Source: Exiguobacterium sp. J17977 (GTDB lineage Bacteria > Bacillota > Bacilli > Exiguobacteriales > Exiguobacteriaceae). From it: 64,000 nucleotides of DNA. Under the pieces are notes generated by a model that worked only from the letters and a program-made list of their open reading frames with translations, searched no databases and was not told the origin of the DNA. Of this stretch, positions 45,086-54,315 are shown piece by piece. The stretch is from the NCBI RefSeq assembly GCF_018616375.1, contig NZ_JAEQBB010000006.1, forward strand, positions 124,001 to 188,000, given 5' to 3'. Position 1 is the stretch's first letter. Each line of letters begins with the position of its first letter. The translations under genes and the position numbers were made by a program.

Positions 45086-45123
45086 TGAAAACGCTTGCAA
45101 AATCAGCGTTTTCACGCTATAGT
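45086..45123 (+). promoter_or_regulatory. cdd promoter with overlapping cre site
   Basis: TGAAAACGCTTGCA (45086-45099) fits the CcpA consensus at every position. It overlaps the -35 TTGCAA (45095-45100); the -10 is TATAGT (45118-45123), 17-bp spacer. The cre left half recurs inverted at 45105-45114, a perfect 10-bp repeat that may also act as the rlmCD terminator. Confidence 0.75.
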
Positions 45124-45172
45124 TCAGATGTCAGACTTCTTTGATAAACGTTAAGAAGCGGAGGAACATCAG

Positions 45173-45580
45173 ATGATCCCACAAGAAAAAGTGAACGAGC
45201 TTGTCCATAAAGCGATTGATGCACGGTCGCGTGCCTATACACCGTATTCGAAATTCAATGTCGGGGCCGTCGTCATCGACGAGACCGGCAAAGAGATTTT
45301 AGGTTGCAACGTCGAGAACGCTTCGTACGGGTTGTCGATGTGTGCAGAACGGACCGCCATCTTTAAAGCGGTATCGGAAGGCAGCAAGGCAATCGAGACG
45401 GTCGTTGTCGTCGGAGACACCGACGGGCCAATCTCGCCGTGCGGCGCTTGCCGTCAAGTCATCGCCGAGTTTGCGAGTGACGACTTTACGTTGATTCTCG
45501 CGAACATGGCCGGAGAGACAAAAGTGATGACAAAAGAAGAGATGTTGCCATACGGCTTCTCACCAAAAGATTTAACGTAA
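45173..45580 (+). CDS. cdd: Cytidine deaminase
   Basis: A 135-residue zinc enzyme deaminating cytidine and deoxycytidine in pyrimidine salvage. Zinc ligands are in MCAERT (Cys with the catalytic Glu) and PCGACRQ (two Cys), as in tetrameric CDAs. NVENASYG binds substrate. GGAGG precedes the ATG. Its promoter carries a consensus cre, so glucose should repress it. Confidence 0.96.
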   Translation: MIPQEKVNELVHKAIDARSRAYTPYSKFNVGAVVIDETGKEILGCNVENASYGLSMCAERTAIFKAVSEGSKAIETVVVVGDTDGPISPCGACRQVIAEFASDDFTLILANMAGETKVMTKEEMLPYGFSPKDLT

Positions 45581-45617
45581 AATAAAGATGCGGACGAATT
45601 CGTCCGCATCTTTATTT
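45580..45617. terminator. Bidirectional terminator, perfect 19-bp palindrome arms
   Basis: AAATAAAGATGCGGACGAA with its exact complement, no loop beyond the turn, closes cdd and the convergent small gene. Confidence 0.93.
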
Positions 45618-45821
45618 GTTACCGTCATATTTTTTCTCGCTGGCAGAGTCGTCCTTCGAGTGGCGTTTCTGTTTCTCATCTTTCGCTTTTTGGTTCAGCT
45701 CTTCCACGGGAATCGGGTCGACGGTTTCCATGCCTTCTTGGTCGAAGATGCTATCCTTGTCGGTATTGACAGCATCTGGGTTATCGAACGGCCGTTTTGA
45801 CGGGTCCTGTGATTTTTTCAT
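45612..45821 (-). CDS. Small highly charged protein, 69 residues
   Basis: Hydrophilic throughout, with many Lys, Asp and Glu and a low-complexity basic tail (KDEKQKRHSKDDSASEKKYDG). It is probably unstructured. Of two nearby ATGs, GGAGG is optimally spaced (8) for 45821. No family is recognised. Confidence 0.6.
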   Translation of the reverse strand: MKKSQDPSKRPFDNPDAVNTDKDSIFDQEGMETVDPIPVEELNQKAKDEKQKRHSKDDSASEKKYDGNK

Positions 45822-45948
45822 CCTCATCGCCTCCTTGTGTTGATTGTTATTCCACTCTGTTAAATTGTGTAAACGCTTTAGGAAACGGGTTTCGATTTTG
45901 CGGAACAGTGGAATTATCCGTACATAGTGACTAAGGAGGGATATTCGG

Positions 45949-46236
45949 ATGGATAAGAAAGTCTTAATGGGAATCGTACTCGGTGTGGCCGGGGCTGCGC
46001 TCGTCGCGCCGAAAGTGGCAGCGCTCTTGACGCAAGACCACGATGAGGATACATGGAGCAAGATGGATCGCATGGAAAGTGTCGATTCGGATAAAGATGA
46101 GGCGGAGGCTGGACTCACGCAACTTGACTCGAATCACCGGGCCGAGTGGCAAGCGAACGGCTTTCCGCAGACGCACGCTGAGCGGGAGCGTCTCATGAAT
46201 GAATCAGAGGACGCTTTTAAAGGGCAAGATATCTAA
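45949..46236 (+). CDS. Small anchored acidic protein, 95 residues
   Basis: An N-terminal glycine/alanine-rich helix (residues 5-28, LMGIVLGVAGAALVAPKVAALL) is followed by an acidic soluble tail (residues 30-95). This looks like a membrane-anchored protein of unknown function. AAGGAGGG precedes the ATG. Its last codons form half of the shared terminator. Confidence 0.65.
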   Translation: MDKKVLMGIVLGVAGAALVAPKVAALLTQDHDEDTWSKMDRMESVDSDKDEAEAGLTQLDSNHRAEWQANGFPQTHAERERLMNESEDAFKGQDI

Positions 46237-46274
46237 AAAAGACAGCCATCGTGGCTGTCTTTTTTAGATATCTT
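46226..46274. terminator. Bidirectional terminator with 23-bp perfect arms
   Basis: Arms 46226-46248 and 46252-46274 are exact complements with loop TCG. Both flanking genes use the arms as coding sequence: each ends in Asp-Ile-stop within it. Confidence 0.93.
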
Positions 46275-47649
46275 CGTCCGGTAATAATGGGAGCGTGAGC
46301 GTGACGGTCGTCCCGTTGCCGACTTCTGACGCGAAGTGCATCGAGCCGCCGTGGCGCTCCATAATGTGTTTGGCGATGGCGAGTCCGAGTCCGGTTCCGC
46401 CGTCTTCGCGTGTCCGTGATTTGTTGACGCGATAGAATCGTTTTGTCAGTTGATCGAGGTCCTCTTTCGGGATGCCCCGACCTTCGTCATGAATCTCGGT
46501 GACGGCATTGTCCGCGGTCGCATACGTCTTCACGCGAATCGATTTGCCGGCTTCCGTATAGCGGAGCGCGTTATCGAGCAGATTCCCGACGACTTGCTCA
46601 AGCCGGTCATGGTCTCCGAGAATAATCAAGTCGAAATCGAGGTTCGTCTCGATGGTGACGCCTTTTGCCCGGGCAATCGGCTCGAAACGATAGAGGACGT
46701 CTTCGAGCACTTGCGAATAGACGACCGGTTCCTTCGTCATCGGATACGAATCGCGCTCGAGTTGGGCCAAGTCGAGCAAATCGTTGACGAGCCGTTGCAA
46801 CCGTTCGGTCTCGTTCTCGATAATCTCATAATATTGATTTTTTGTTTTCTCATCGAGCGATGGGTCTTGAAGCATCTCGGTATACCCGCGAATATACGAC
46901 AGCGGCGTCCGCAATTCATGGCTCACGTTCGCCAAGAACTCTTTCCGTTGCTCTTCGACGAGCCCGAGTGACTCGGCCATCCGGTTCAGCGTCTCGGCAA
47001 GCTCACCAATCTCATCATCGTAATAGATGGGGATGCGGTGCGAGAAATCCCCTTTGGCGTACACTTGGGACGCCCGTTTCATTTGGATGAGCGGTTGGAT
47101 GATCGTGTCGATAATCTGGGTGCCGAAGATGAGCAGGTTCACGATCATCAAAATGAGCAGGAACGTAATCATGAGCCGAATCGGTTGGAACGGCTCACTG
47201 ATTTTACTCAGCTCCATATACAGGATGAGCGCATTGTCGAGCTCGCCGTCCCGGATGAGCGGGAAGGCGGACATGAGGATGTCGACATCCTCAGTCGGGT
47301 GTTTGCGGGTGACAGAAATCGCATAGCCGTCTTGCAGCTTTGCGAGATCCTGTTCCCGTAAAAACGTCTTGCCCGAGCCGAGACTGTCTTCCCGGACGGA
47401 CGAGAGAAACACTTTCGTCTCGGTCAGTTCGTTCGTGTACGTCATACTGTCGGAAAACGCGTCAGAGAAGCCGTCGGCCTTGTAGATGGTGACGAGCTTC
47501 TCTCCGCGGTTGATGAGCAGTTCTTCTTGCGTCTGCACATAAAATTTGTCGTACAAGTAAAACGTCATAATGATGAACACGAACGCGGAGAAGAGGCTTG
47601 CGGTCCAGATGGTGATCCAAATCCGCTTCCGGATCGTGTATTGCTTCAT
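46264..47649 (-). CDS. Sensor histidine kinase
   Basis: 461 residues. Two membrane helices (about 12-35 and 158-180) bracket an extracytoplasmic sensor domain of about 120 residues. HAMP (182-235), HisKA with VSHELRTPL and a HATPase domain (NLLDNALRYT, DEGRGI, GTGLGLAI) follow. It is of the OmpR-partner group with its regulator 4 bp upstream. Which B. subtilis system it corresponds to is not clear from sequence; the signal is unknown. Confidence 0.9.
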   Translation of the reverse strand: MKQYTIRKRIWITIWTASLFSAFVFIIMTFYLYDKFYVQTQEELLINRGEKLVTIYKADGFSDAFSDSMTYTNELTETKVFLSSVREDSLGSGKTFLREQDLAKLQDGYAISVTRKHPTEDVDILMSAFPLIRDGELDNALILYMELSKISEPFQPIRLMITFLLILMIVNLLIFGTQIIDTIIQPLIQMKRASQVYAKGDFSHRIPIYYDDEIGELAETLNRMAESLGLVEEQRKEFLANVSHELRTPLSYIRGYTEMLQDPSLDEKTKNQYYEIIENETERLQRLVNDLLDLAQLERDSYPMTKEPVVYSQVLEDVLYRFEPIARAKGVTIETNLDFDLIILGDHDRLEQVVGNLLDNALRYTEAGKSIRVKTYATADNAVTEIHDEGRGIPKEDLDQLTKRFYRVNKSRTREDGGTGLGLAIAKHIMERHGGSMHFASEVGNGTTVTLTLPLLPDEDI

Positions 47650-48335
47650 ACGGTCGCCTCGAACTTATAGCCGATCCCCCAGACGGTTTGGATATAGCCA
47701 CCCGCTTCGCCGAGCTTGAGACGAAGTGTCTTGATATGGGTGTCGACCGTTCGGAGGTTGCCGTGATATTCGGTCCCCCAAATTTGGTCGAGCAATTGTT
47801 CACGTGAGAACACTTTCTCTTCGTTCGTGATGAACAAGTAAAGCAAATCGAACTCTTTCCGGGTCAAATTGACCGTTTTGCCTTTTACACTGACCGCACG
47901 GCCATCGATATCGATCGATAACACGCCGGTATCGAACGTCGCTTCTTGTTCTTTTGAGAAGTTATGTGTCCGACGAAGTGTCGCTTCGATTCGAGCGAGC
48001 AACTCGCGGGGGCTGAACGGCTTCGTGATATAGTCGTCCGCGCCAATCTTCAAGCCATGGATACGATCGAGTTCTTCTGACCGGGCCGTGAGCATGATAA
48101 TCGGGACGTTCGAGAACTCGCGGATGCGCATGCATGCCGTGAGGCCGTCGAGTTCAGGCATCATCACGTCGAGCAGCACGAGATGGAACGACTGTTCTTT
48201 CAACAAGTCGATTGCCTCGAGGCCGTTCGTAGCTGTGACGGTCTCATATCCTTCCTTCTCTAAGTTCGAAACGAGTAAATCCCGCATTTGTTCTTCATCA
48301 TCGGTCACTAAGATGCGAAACGTTGGTTCTGACAT
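47646..48335 (-). CDS. OmpR-family response regulator
   Basis: 229 residues. The receiver domain has D12/D13, phosphoacceptor D56 (LVLLDVMMPELDG), a Thr in LTAR and Lys in TKPFSPRELLARI. The winged-helix DNA-binding domain (about 130-228) has LTRKEFDLL, REQLLDQIWG and VDTHIKTLRLKL. It forms a pair with the downstream kinase by a 4-bp overlap. Confidence 0.93.
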   Translation of the reverse strand: MSEPTFRILVTDDEEQMRDLLVSNLEKEGYETVTATNGLEAIDLLKEQSFHLVLLDVMMPELDGLTACMRIREFSNVPIIMLTARSEELDRIHGLKIGADDYITKPFSPRELLARIEATLRRTHNFSKEQEATFDTGVLSIDIDGRAVSVKGKTVNLTRKEFDLLYLFITNEEKVFSREQLLDQIWGTEYHGNLRTVDTHIKTLRLKLGEAGGYIQTVWGIGYKFEATV

Positions 48336-48474
48336 TGGGCATTCTCCTTTACAAAACGGTTAACGAGGACGTGTGATAATTCCCTCATACTTCTATCATA
48401 CCTATCTCTCCGAATTAGAACAGAAATATTCATTGTCGTAAAGTTGTCCTCATGCAATCCACACAAAAACGCCA

Positions 48475-48505
48475 CAAAAAAGCCAATTCTTTGTCAGAAT
48501 TGGCT
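48475..48505 (-). terminator. Terminator after the GNAT gene
   Basis: AGCCAATTCT pairs with AGAATTGGCT (5-base loop) and runs into six Ts on the minus strand; the stem overlaps the GNAT stop codon. Confidence 0.88.
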
Positions 48506-49071
48506 TATGCTTCGAGCTGTGCTTCGTACGTATGATCGAATTCAGGCGCATGGAGGGAGTGCAAGTAAAGTTGGAAACTCGACTTCGACACTTCATACAG
48601 AACGTATTCGATTTCACCTTGATTGATTTCAGCTAGTAATTCAGACCGAATCTCGTTGGCGCAGAAAGCGTACGGCAATTTTTCCGCCGCCGCAATTGAA
48701 CGCTCATTCGATTTACGGATTTTCAAAAATACACTTTCGATGTCAAGTTCGAAGAAAAGTTCGGAGAAGAACGCTTCTTTCGCGACTTGATTGTAACCTT
48801 TGCCGTGATACGGTTTGCCAAGCCACGTCCCGAGGAATCCATAGCCGGATCCCACATCGAACAAGCTGATCGTCCCGATTGGGGTACCAAACTCGTTCGT
48901 GATGGTGCGTGAGATGATGTTTCCTTGCTCTTCTAGCTCGATGATTTGCTTCGTGCTAAATAAAAACTCGTCAAAGTGGACCGTCTTTTGACGGACATAT
49001 GGAAAGACATCTGGGTGTTGCATCAGTTCGAACAACTCCGCGCAGTCGGTAAGCTCACGAAATTTGAGCAC
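48505..49071 (-). CDS. GNAT-family acetyltransferase
   Basis: 188 residues. RimJ/RimL-like fold with GTISLFDVGSGYGFLGTWLGKPYHGKGYNQVAKEAF (acetyl-CoA site) and KSNERSIAAAEKL. The N-terminus and C-terminus are unlike characterised members, so the acceptor is unknown. GGAGGA lies before the ATG. It has its own promoter and a leader of about 110 bases. Confidence 0.8.
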   Translation of the reverse strand: MLKFRELTDCAELFELMQHPDVFPYVRQKTVHFDEFLFSTKQIIELEEQGNIISRTITNEFGTPIGTISLFDVGSGYGFLGTWLGKPYHGKGYNQVAKEAFFSELFFELDIESVFLKIRKSNERSIAAAEKLPYAFCANEIRSELLAEINQGEIEYVLYEVSKSSFQLYLHSLHAPEFDHTYEAQLEA

Positions 49072-49186
49072 CTTTACATTCCTCCTCCTATTTCAGACCG
49101 CTGAAGAATAGTTGTAACGAAAGCATACTTCTGGCTTCGTTGTTCGAACTTGCCTTGGCTGCTCCCTTTTATGAAGTTACAAGATT

Positions 49187-49214
49187 ATTTTATAGAGTTT
49201 TTTTAAAAAAGCAA
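49187..49214 (-). promoter_or_regulatory. Promoter candidate of the GNAT gene
   Basis: On the minus strand TTGCTT (49214-49209) and TAAAAT (49192-49187) are 16 bp apart within an A/T-rich stretch. The transcript would carry about 110 bases before the start codon, in which I see no further element. Confidence 0.55.
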
Positions 49215-49273
49215 GTAAATAAAATGCAACTTCATAAAAAAAATAATAAGAGCGCTTTCACGACTGGTGTCAC

Positions 49274-50425
49274 TCACATCTCGTGATGGGTTTTCGAACG
49301 GCTCGTCGAGTAGACGATGTGGCCATTGACGATCGTCATAATCGGCTTGGACATATAATCAAGCGGGAAGTGGCTCCACAAGACGAGGTCGGCGTCTTTG
49401 CCGATTTCGAGCGAGCCGATGCGGTCGTCCACCCCTAGCGATTCAGCCGGGTGAATCGTAATGGCACGGAGCGCGACGTCGACCGGTAGTCCTTCACGGG
49501 CAGCAAGACCGGCGCACAGATTCAAATATTGAACCGGCGTATAAGGATGGTCCGTCGTGATGGAGACGATCATATCGTGCTCATGTAAGATGCGATACGT
49601 CTCCCACGTCTTGTTTTGGAGCTCGATTTTCGACTTCCGTGTGAACGTCGGTCCAACGGTGACGTGTTTGACACCGAGTTCGCGCAACTTTTCGGCGACG
49701 AGATGTCCTTCCGTACAGTGCTCAATCCGATAATCGAGGTCGAACTCTTGTGCGAAGCGGACGACCGATAAAATATCGTCGGCGCGGTGGGCGTGGACAC
49801 GAATCGGCATTTTGCGATCGAGCGCCAGTTGAATCATCTGGCTACCGAACGTGCCAATCGTCTTCGTCGAATCAACGGTCCGGAACGCTTCACGCAATAA
49901 TCCCATGATGCCCATCCGGGTCAACTCGCCGGACTTCCCCATGCTGTGGACGCGTTTCGGGTTCTCGCCGAGCGCGAGCTTCAGGCCGGCATAGCGGCGA
50001 AGTACCATATCCTCGATAAAGCGGCCATGGGTTTTGATGACACTCGTCACACCGCCAATGACGTTCATACTGCCAGGCATGACTTGGACGGCAGTTACCC
50101 CGGCCATGAGCGCTTCACGAAAACCTTCATCGAGCGGATAGACGCCATCGATGGCCCGGGCGTGCGGGGTCATCGCCTCGACCGTCTCGTTTGCATCGTT
50201 TCCGACAGAACCGGTCCCTTCGTCATACAACCCGAGATGGGTATGGGCGTCGATAAAGCCGGGGAACAAGAAGTTGCCTTCGGCTTCGATGACCGTCTCT
50301 CCGTCGAGCGGGTCCAACAAGTCCGCCATCTCGACGATTTTGCCGTCTTTGACGCGAAGGTCCCCGTAAAAATGTGGTGCGGTGATTGGATAGATATGGG
50401 CGTTACGAATTAACAAATTACTCAC
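49274..50425 (-). CDS. Metal-dependent amidohydrolase (imidazolonepropionase-like)
   Basis: 383 residues. An N-terminal beta-sandwich is followed by the TIM-barrel metal site: DAHTHLG (HxH), RVHAHR (His), IEHCTEGH (His) and TTDHP (Asp). A C-terminal strand (GKDADLVLWSHFPL) closes the sandwich. This is the COG1228-type group of cyclic-amide hydrolases; substrate unknown. AAAGGAG is seven bases before the GTG start. It lies 13 bases after the yfhF-like gene. Confidence 0.85.
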   Translation of the reverse strand: MSNLLIRNAHIYPITAPHFYGDLRVKDGKIVEMADLLDPLDGETVIEAEGNFLFPGFIDAHTHLGLYDEGTGSVGNDANETVEAMTPHARAIDGVYPLDEGFREALMAGVTAVQVMPGSMNVIGGVTSVIKTHGRFIEDMVLRRYAGLKLALGENPKRVHSMGKSGELTRMGIMGLLREAFRTVDSTKTIGTFGSQMIQLALDRKMPIRVHAHRADDILSVVRFAQEFDLDYRIEHCTEGHLVAEKLRELGVKHVTVGPTFTRKSKIELQNKTWETYRILHEHDMIVSITTDHPYTPVQYLNLCAGLAAREGLPVDVALRAITIHPAESLGVDDRIGSLEIGKDADLVLWSHFPLDYMSKPIMTIVNGHIVYSTSRSKTHHEM

Positions 50426-50438
50426 GTGCTGGCTCCTT

Positions 50439-51347
50439 TCAAGTCAAATGAAGTAGTTGTTTCAAGGCGGGTTCTAACGTTTCGTAGCGGAACCGGAAAC
50501 CGTGGTTGAGGGCTTTCGTCGGAACAACTTTCGCTCCTTCGAGGACGATGACGCTTTTCTCTCCGAGCGCGAGCTTGAGGAGCGGCGCCGGGGCAGGCGC
50601 CCAGTGAGGACGATGCATCACCCGACCAAGTGTTTTCCCAAATTCGTCCATCGTCACGGGCGTCGGTGCCGTTCCGTTGACGGGTCCTTCGATCGTACTC
50701 GTCTCGATAATATGGACGAACAAACGGACGAGATCATCCAAATGAATCCACGGCACCCATTGCTTGCCGGAGCCGAGCCGTCCGCCGACGCCGAGCGTGT
50801 ACGGCAATTTCATGAGCGGGAAGGCACCGCCGTCATTGGATAAGACGACACCCGTCCGCATCGTGACGAGACGGATTCCCATGTCTTGGATAGGTTGCGC
50901 CTCTTTCTCCCACAGAACGCAGACGTTGCCTAAAAAATTGGTCCGGTCGGGGAGCGGTGTCGCCTCTGAATACGTGATCGATCGATTTTCACCGTATATC
51001 CCGATGGCAGAACCACTGATGACGACGCTCGGCTTGCGTTTCATATTTTTAATGATGCGGACGACTTCTTTCGTCCCATCAATCCGACTTTGAAGAATGG
51101 CTTGCTTTTGTTTATGCGTCCATCGCCCGTCGTTGATCGAGGCTCCTGCCAAATGGACGATCGCATCTACGTCTTGAAGCTCGGATTCAGGATGACTATC
51201 GGGCGTCATCCATTCGACGAACGAGATCCCTCCTTGCCGCGGACGTGGGTGGCGCGTCAATACGACGACTTGATGTCCGGCTCCGGCGAGCGCGCGTACG
51301 AGCGGTTTGCCAATCAATCCGGTACCACCAGTGATTGCTATTTTCAT
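50439..51347 (-). CDS. yfhF: Nucleotide-sugar epimerase-like protein YfhF (SDR39U1 type)
   Basis: 302 residues, extended SDR fold with TIGR01777-type features: GGTGLIGKPL (NAD(P)-binding glycine motif), HLAGASINDGRWT, SGSAIGIYG with the active Tyr, and C-terminal MDEFGKTLGRVMHRP and PTKALNHGFRFRY. The function in Bacillus is unknown. It stands next to recX, divergently here, the pairing found in B. subtilis. Confidence 0.9.
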   Translation of the reverse strand: MKIAITGGTGLIGKPLVRALAGAGHQVVVLTRHPRPRQGGISFVEWMTPDSHPESELQDVDAIVHLAGASINDGRWTHKQKQAILQSRIDGTKEVVRIIKNMKRKPSVVISGSAIGIYGENRSITYSEATPLPDRTNFLGNVCVLWEKEAQPIQDMGIRLVTMRTGVVLSNDGGAFPLMKLPYTLGVGGRLGSGKQWVPWIHLDDLVRLFVHIIETSTIEGPVNGTAPTPVTMDEFGKTLGRVMHRPHWAPAPAPLLKLALGEKSVIVLEGAKVVPTKALNHGFRFRYETLEPALKQLLHLT

Positions 51348-51499
51348 GGGTCTCCCTCCAATATCCTTTAAGCGATTTCAAAACGGGTATGAGGACTATA
51401 GGAATGTCTTGTACAGATAATACCCCTTCTTCTAACTTATCAAAAATCCTGCCCGAACGGGGAACGTGATATGTTAGAAGCAGGAAATGGAGGGATTTT

Positions 51500-52312
51500 G
51501 TGAAAATCGCAAAGTTTACGACCCAAAAGAAAAATCAAGACCGGTTGAACGTCTTTGTTGAAAAAGATGGACGTGAGGAGTTCGCGTTCGCCATCGACCT
51601 CGACGTCTTCATCAAATACGGATTGACGAAAGGGATGGAGCTCGAAGACGATTTTGTCCGGGACGTCCTTCAAGCGGAAGAAGAACAGAAAGCGTACAAA
51701 GCGGCCGTCAACTATTTATCGTATCGAATGCGTGCCGTTTCAGAGGTACGTGACTATCTCGTGAAGAAAGAGATAGACGAGTCAGCCATTAAACGCGTCA
51801 TCGAACGCTTGATTGAACAGCGTTATTTGAACGATGCCGAGTTTGCCAAAGCGTACACTCAGACGAAGTTCAATACGAGCCCGAGTGGACCTGTGAAAAT
51901 CAAACGAGAACTCGCTCAGCTTCGAATCGCTCCAGACATTATCGAAGACGTCATCGCCGCCATCTCGCACGAAGATCAGCTCGAAAAGGCCGGAAAGTTT
52001 GTAAATCGGAAACAAATGGAAACAAATCGCCGTTCCGCCACAGAAGTGCAACAAAGAATTCAACAAACCCTGATGCAAAGGGGATTTTCGTTTGATATTA
52101 TTTCAGAGGCGATTCTCACGTTTTGGGAGAACGAGGATGAGGACGTTGAACTTTCAGCTTGTCTGACCCAGGCTGAAAAACTGAATCGGAAGTTTAGCGG
52201 GTATGCCCCATATGAGCGGAAACAGCGGATGAAGATGCAGCTTCGTCGCAAAGGTTTTCCGTATGAGGTGATTGACCGGGCGTTAGAGCGGCTCGCTGAA
52301 CAAGAGTCATAA
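51500..52312 (+). CDS. recX: RecX, regulator of RecA
   Basis: A 270-residue all-helical protein with three-helix repeats characteristic of RecX: YLSYRMRAVSEVRDYLVKK, YLNDAEFAKAYTQTK and RKQRMKMQLRRKGFPYEVID near the C-terminus. It binds and modulates RecA filaments. GGAGGG is just before the GTG at 51500. In B. subtilis recX is followed by yfhH; here 7 kb intervene. Confidence 0.92.
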   Translation: MKIAKFTTQKKNQDRLNVFVEKDGREEFAFAIDLDVFIKYGLTKGMELEDDFVRDVLQAEEEQKAYKAAVNYLSYRMRAVSEVRDYLVKKEIDESAIKRVIERLIEQRYLNDAEFAKAYTQTKFNTSPSGPVKIKRELAQLRIAPDIIEDVIAAISHEDQLEKAGKFVNRKQMETNRRSATEVQQRIQQTLMQRGFSFDIISEAILTFWENEDEDVELSACLTQAEKLNRKFSGYAPYERKQRMKMQLRRKGFPYEVIDRALERLAEQES

Positions 52313-52362
52313 TGGGAGATGCATTTACGGTAAGGGGAAAAATCTGAAAAGGTGGGTCTACA

Positions 52363-54000
52363 TTGACGATTTTTGAATGGATTACAGCACTCATGCCGAT
52401 TGTGGCAGTGCTCATCTTATTGGTCATTATGCGTTTACCGGCATCGGTTGCGATGCCACTATCTCTCATCTTAACGGCTGGACTTGCGTTCTTCGTCTGG
52501 CAGCTCGACGCGACGCGAATCATGGCGGCGACGCTACAAGGTCTTGTCATCGCCGTTACGACCGTCTGGATCGTCTATGGGGCGATCGGAATGATGAATA
52601 CGATGAAAGAGGGTGGCGGCATGAACGCCATCCGTTCCGGCTTCATCAACATTACGCCTGATCCCCGGATTCAAGTGCTCATCGTCGGTTGGTTGTTCGT
52701 CTCATTCATCGAAGGCGCATCCGGTTTTGGGACACCGGCCACGGTCGCGGCACCTCTTTTAATCGCACTCGGCTTCCCGCCAATCGCTGCCGTTGTCATC
52801 GCCTTATCAGCCGACGTATCGGCTGTCACGTTCGGTGCGGTCGGGACACCGGCCTTGATCGGAATCGGGAACGGACTGTCGCTCGACGTCAACCAACCCG
52901 AGACGATTGAGTTTTTGACAACCGTCGTCTTGCAGACGGTGCTCATCGATATGTTCGTCGGTCTTTTTATCCCATTCATTTTAATCTTGATGCTAACGCG
53001 ATTCTTCAGTAAAGAGAAATCGATTAAACCGGCGCTTGAAGTGTTCCCGATCGCCATCATCGCAGCGCTCATCTACAGCATCCCTGCCTACATCTGGACG
53101 CTCATCCTCGGGTTTGAGTTCGGAGGTATGCTCGGAGGATTGACGGGTCTCGTCATTCTCGTCACGATGGCACGCAAAGGCATCCTTATGCCGAAACGGT
53201 TATGGACGTTCGACGGTTATGCCGATGAAATCGATCAACCAATCGAGAAGTCGTCGGTCGGCAAAGGCAAACGCGAGCTTCCGCAATGGAAAGCGTGGGC
53301 GCCTTACTTGATTTTAACGATTTTCCTCGTATTGACGCGGACCGTACCGTTTTTGAACGAATTGACGCGCAGCGTTCGCATCGATTTGCCGAACATTTTG
53401 AGCGTCGAAGGCATTTCGACATCGTGGGAACCGTTCTACTCACCAGGGTTCATGTTCATCTTGACGATGATTGCGACGTTCTTCCTCCACAACATGAGTT
53501 GGTCGCAAGTGACCTCGGTGTTCAAAGCGACGACGCTCGGTGTCGTCGGGACGGCCATCACGCTCGCCGCTTCGGTGCCGATGGTTCGGATTTTCATTCA
53601 CTCGGAAAACGGAGGGGCAGGTCTTGCATCGATGCCGGTCGAACTCGCAACAGCCGCGGCCGACACGTTCGGTGGTGTCTGGCCGCTCGTCGCACCGTGG
53701 ATCGGGGCGCTCGGGGCGTTCGTTTCCGGGTCAGCCACATTCTCGAATATGATGTTCTCGAGTTTAACGACGAATGTCGCCGAATCGGTCGACTTGAACC
53801 AGACGCTCGCCCTGTCAATGCAGATGGCGGGCGCGAACGCCGGTAACATGATTTGCGTCTTGAACGTCGTCGCGGTCGCCTCGGTGGCAGGTCTACTCGG
53901 AAAAGAAGGGACAATCATCCGCTATACGCTCATGCCGATGATTTATTACGTGACAGCGACCGGGCTTGTCGGTTTGATGCTCGCCACATTCTTCTTGTAA
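52363..54000 (+). CDS. lctP: L-lactate permease
   Basis: A 545-residue membrane transporter with about twelve to fourteen helices. Family features include [36 protein letters not shown] and late [19 protein letters not shown] and [25 protein letters not shown]. It carries lactate with protons. AAGGTGGG is eight bases before the TTG start. No terminator is seen after it, so some read-through into the next unit is possible. Confidence 0.93.
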   Translation: MTIFEWITALMPIVAVLILLVIMRLPASVAMPLSLILTAGLAFFVWQLDATRIMAATLQGLVIAVTTVWIVYGAIGMMNTMKEGGGMNAIRSGFINITPDPRIQVLIVGWLFVSFIEGASGFGTPATVAAPLLIALGFPPIAAVVIALSADVSAVTFGAVGTPALIGIGNGLSLDVNQPETIEFLTTVVLQTVLIDMFVGLFIPFILILMLTRFFSKEKSIKPALEVFPIAIIAALIYSIPAYIWTLILGFEFGGMLGGLTGLVILVTMARKGILMPKRLWTFDGYADEIDQPIEKSSVGKGKRELPQWKAWAPYLILTIFLVLTRTVPFLNELTRSVRIDLPNILSVEGISTSWEPFYSPGFMFILTMIATFFLHNMSWSQVTSVFKATTLGVVGTAITLAASVPMVRIFIHSENGGAGLASMPVELATAAADTFGGVWPLVAPWIGALGAFVSGSATFSNMMFSSLTTNVAESVDLNQTLALSMQMAGANAGNMICVLNVVAVASVAGLLGKEGTIIRYTLMPMIYYVTATGLVGLMLATFFL

Positions 54001-54029
54001 AAAGTTACAAAATATTTACGACAATAATA

Positions 54030-54059
54030 TTGACAATTTTCTGAACAGTCTGCTAAGGT
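54030..54059 (+). promoter_or_regulatory. Promoter of the leader-ABC exporter-rtcB unit
   Basis: TTGACA (54030-54035) and TAAGGT (54054-54059), 18-bp spacer, 40 bases before the leader ORF. Confidence 0.65.
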
Positions 54060-54098
54060 TTTAGTAGATTTTCAAACTATGAACAGAGAGGAGCCAGC

Positions 54099-54170
54099 AT
54101 GATGAAGTACATCCCAACACTACAACGCACACACACAACATCATATGGCTACTCGTATTTGACTGCGTAA
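54099..54170 (+). CDS. Leader peptide ORF, 23 residues, before the BmrCD-like exporter
   Basis: GAGGAG (54088-54093) precedes two adjacent ATGs. The peptide starts MMKYIPTLQR and continues THTTSYGYSYLTA; it is rich in Thr, Tyr and Ser. A strong terminator lies 62 bases after its stop, before the exporter genes. Bases 54101-54110 in its first codons are an exact complement of 54235-54244 in the terminator's 5' arm. This is the arrangement of a ribosome-mediated attenuation leader, as for bmrB-bmrCD in B. subtilis; the sequence of BmrB itself I cannot compare here. Confidence 0.7.
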   Translation: MMKYIPTLQRTHTTSYGYSYLTA

Positions 54171-54232
54171 TTTGGCAGCTGGATAGGGGTAGTGTCCTTT
54201 CCCTGACCATGCAAAAGACTGAAGACTCAGAA

Positions 54233-54281
54233 GCGTACTTCATCCGATTGGTTGCACAATCAGGTGACGTGCGCTTTTTTT
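54233..54281 (+). terminator. Attenuator terminator in the exporter leader
   Basis: Outer stem GCGTACTTCA/TGACGTGCGC (nine of ten paired, one G-T) continues into CCGATTG/CAATC-A-GG with loop GTTGCA, then seven Ts (54275-54281). It ends 34 bases before the first exporter gene. A second complementary pair (54194-54202 with 54290-54298, nine bases) encloses it. Confidence 0.85.
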
Positions 54282-54315
54282 GCGTGCACGGAAAGGACGA
54301 AAGGGGGAATCAGTC

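Noticed and set aside
49250-49263. cre-like sequence (minus strand TGAAAGCGCTCTTA)
   Set aside because: One mismatch and a position well upstream of the GNAT promoter, right after the amidohydrolase gene; too weak to call.
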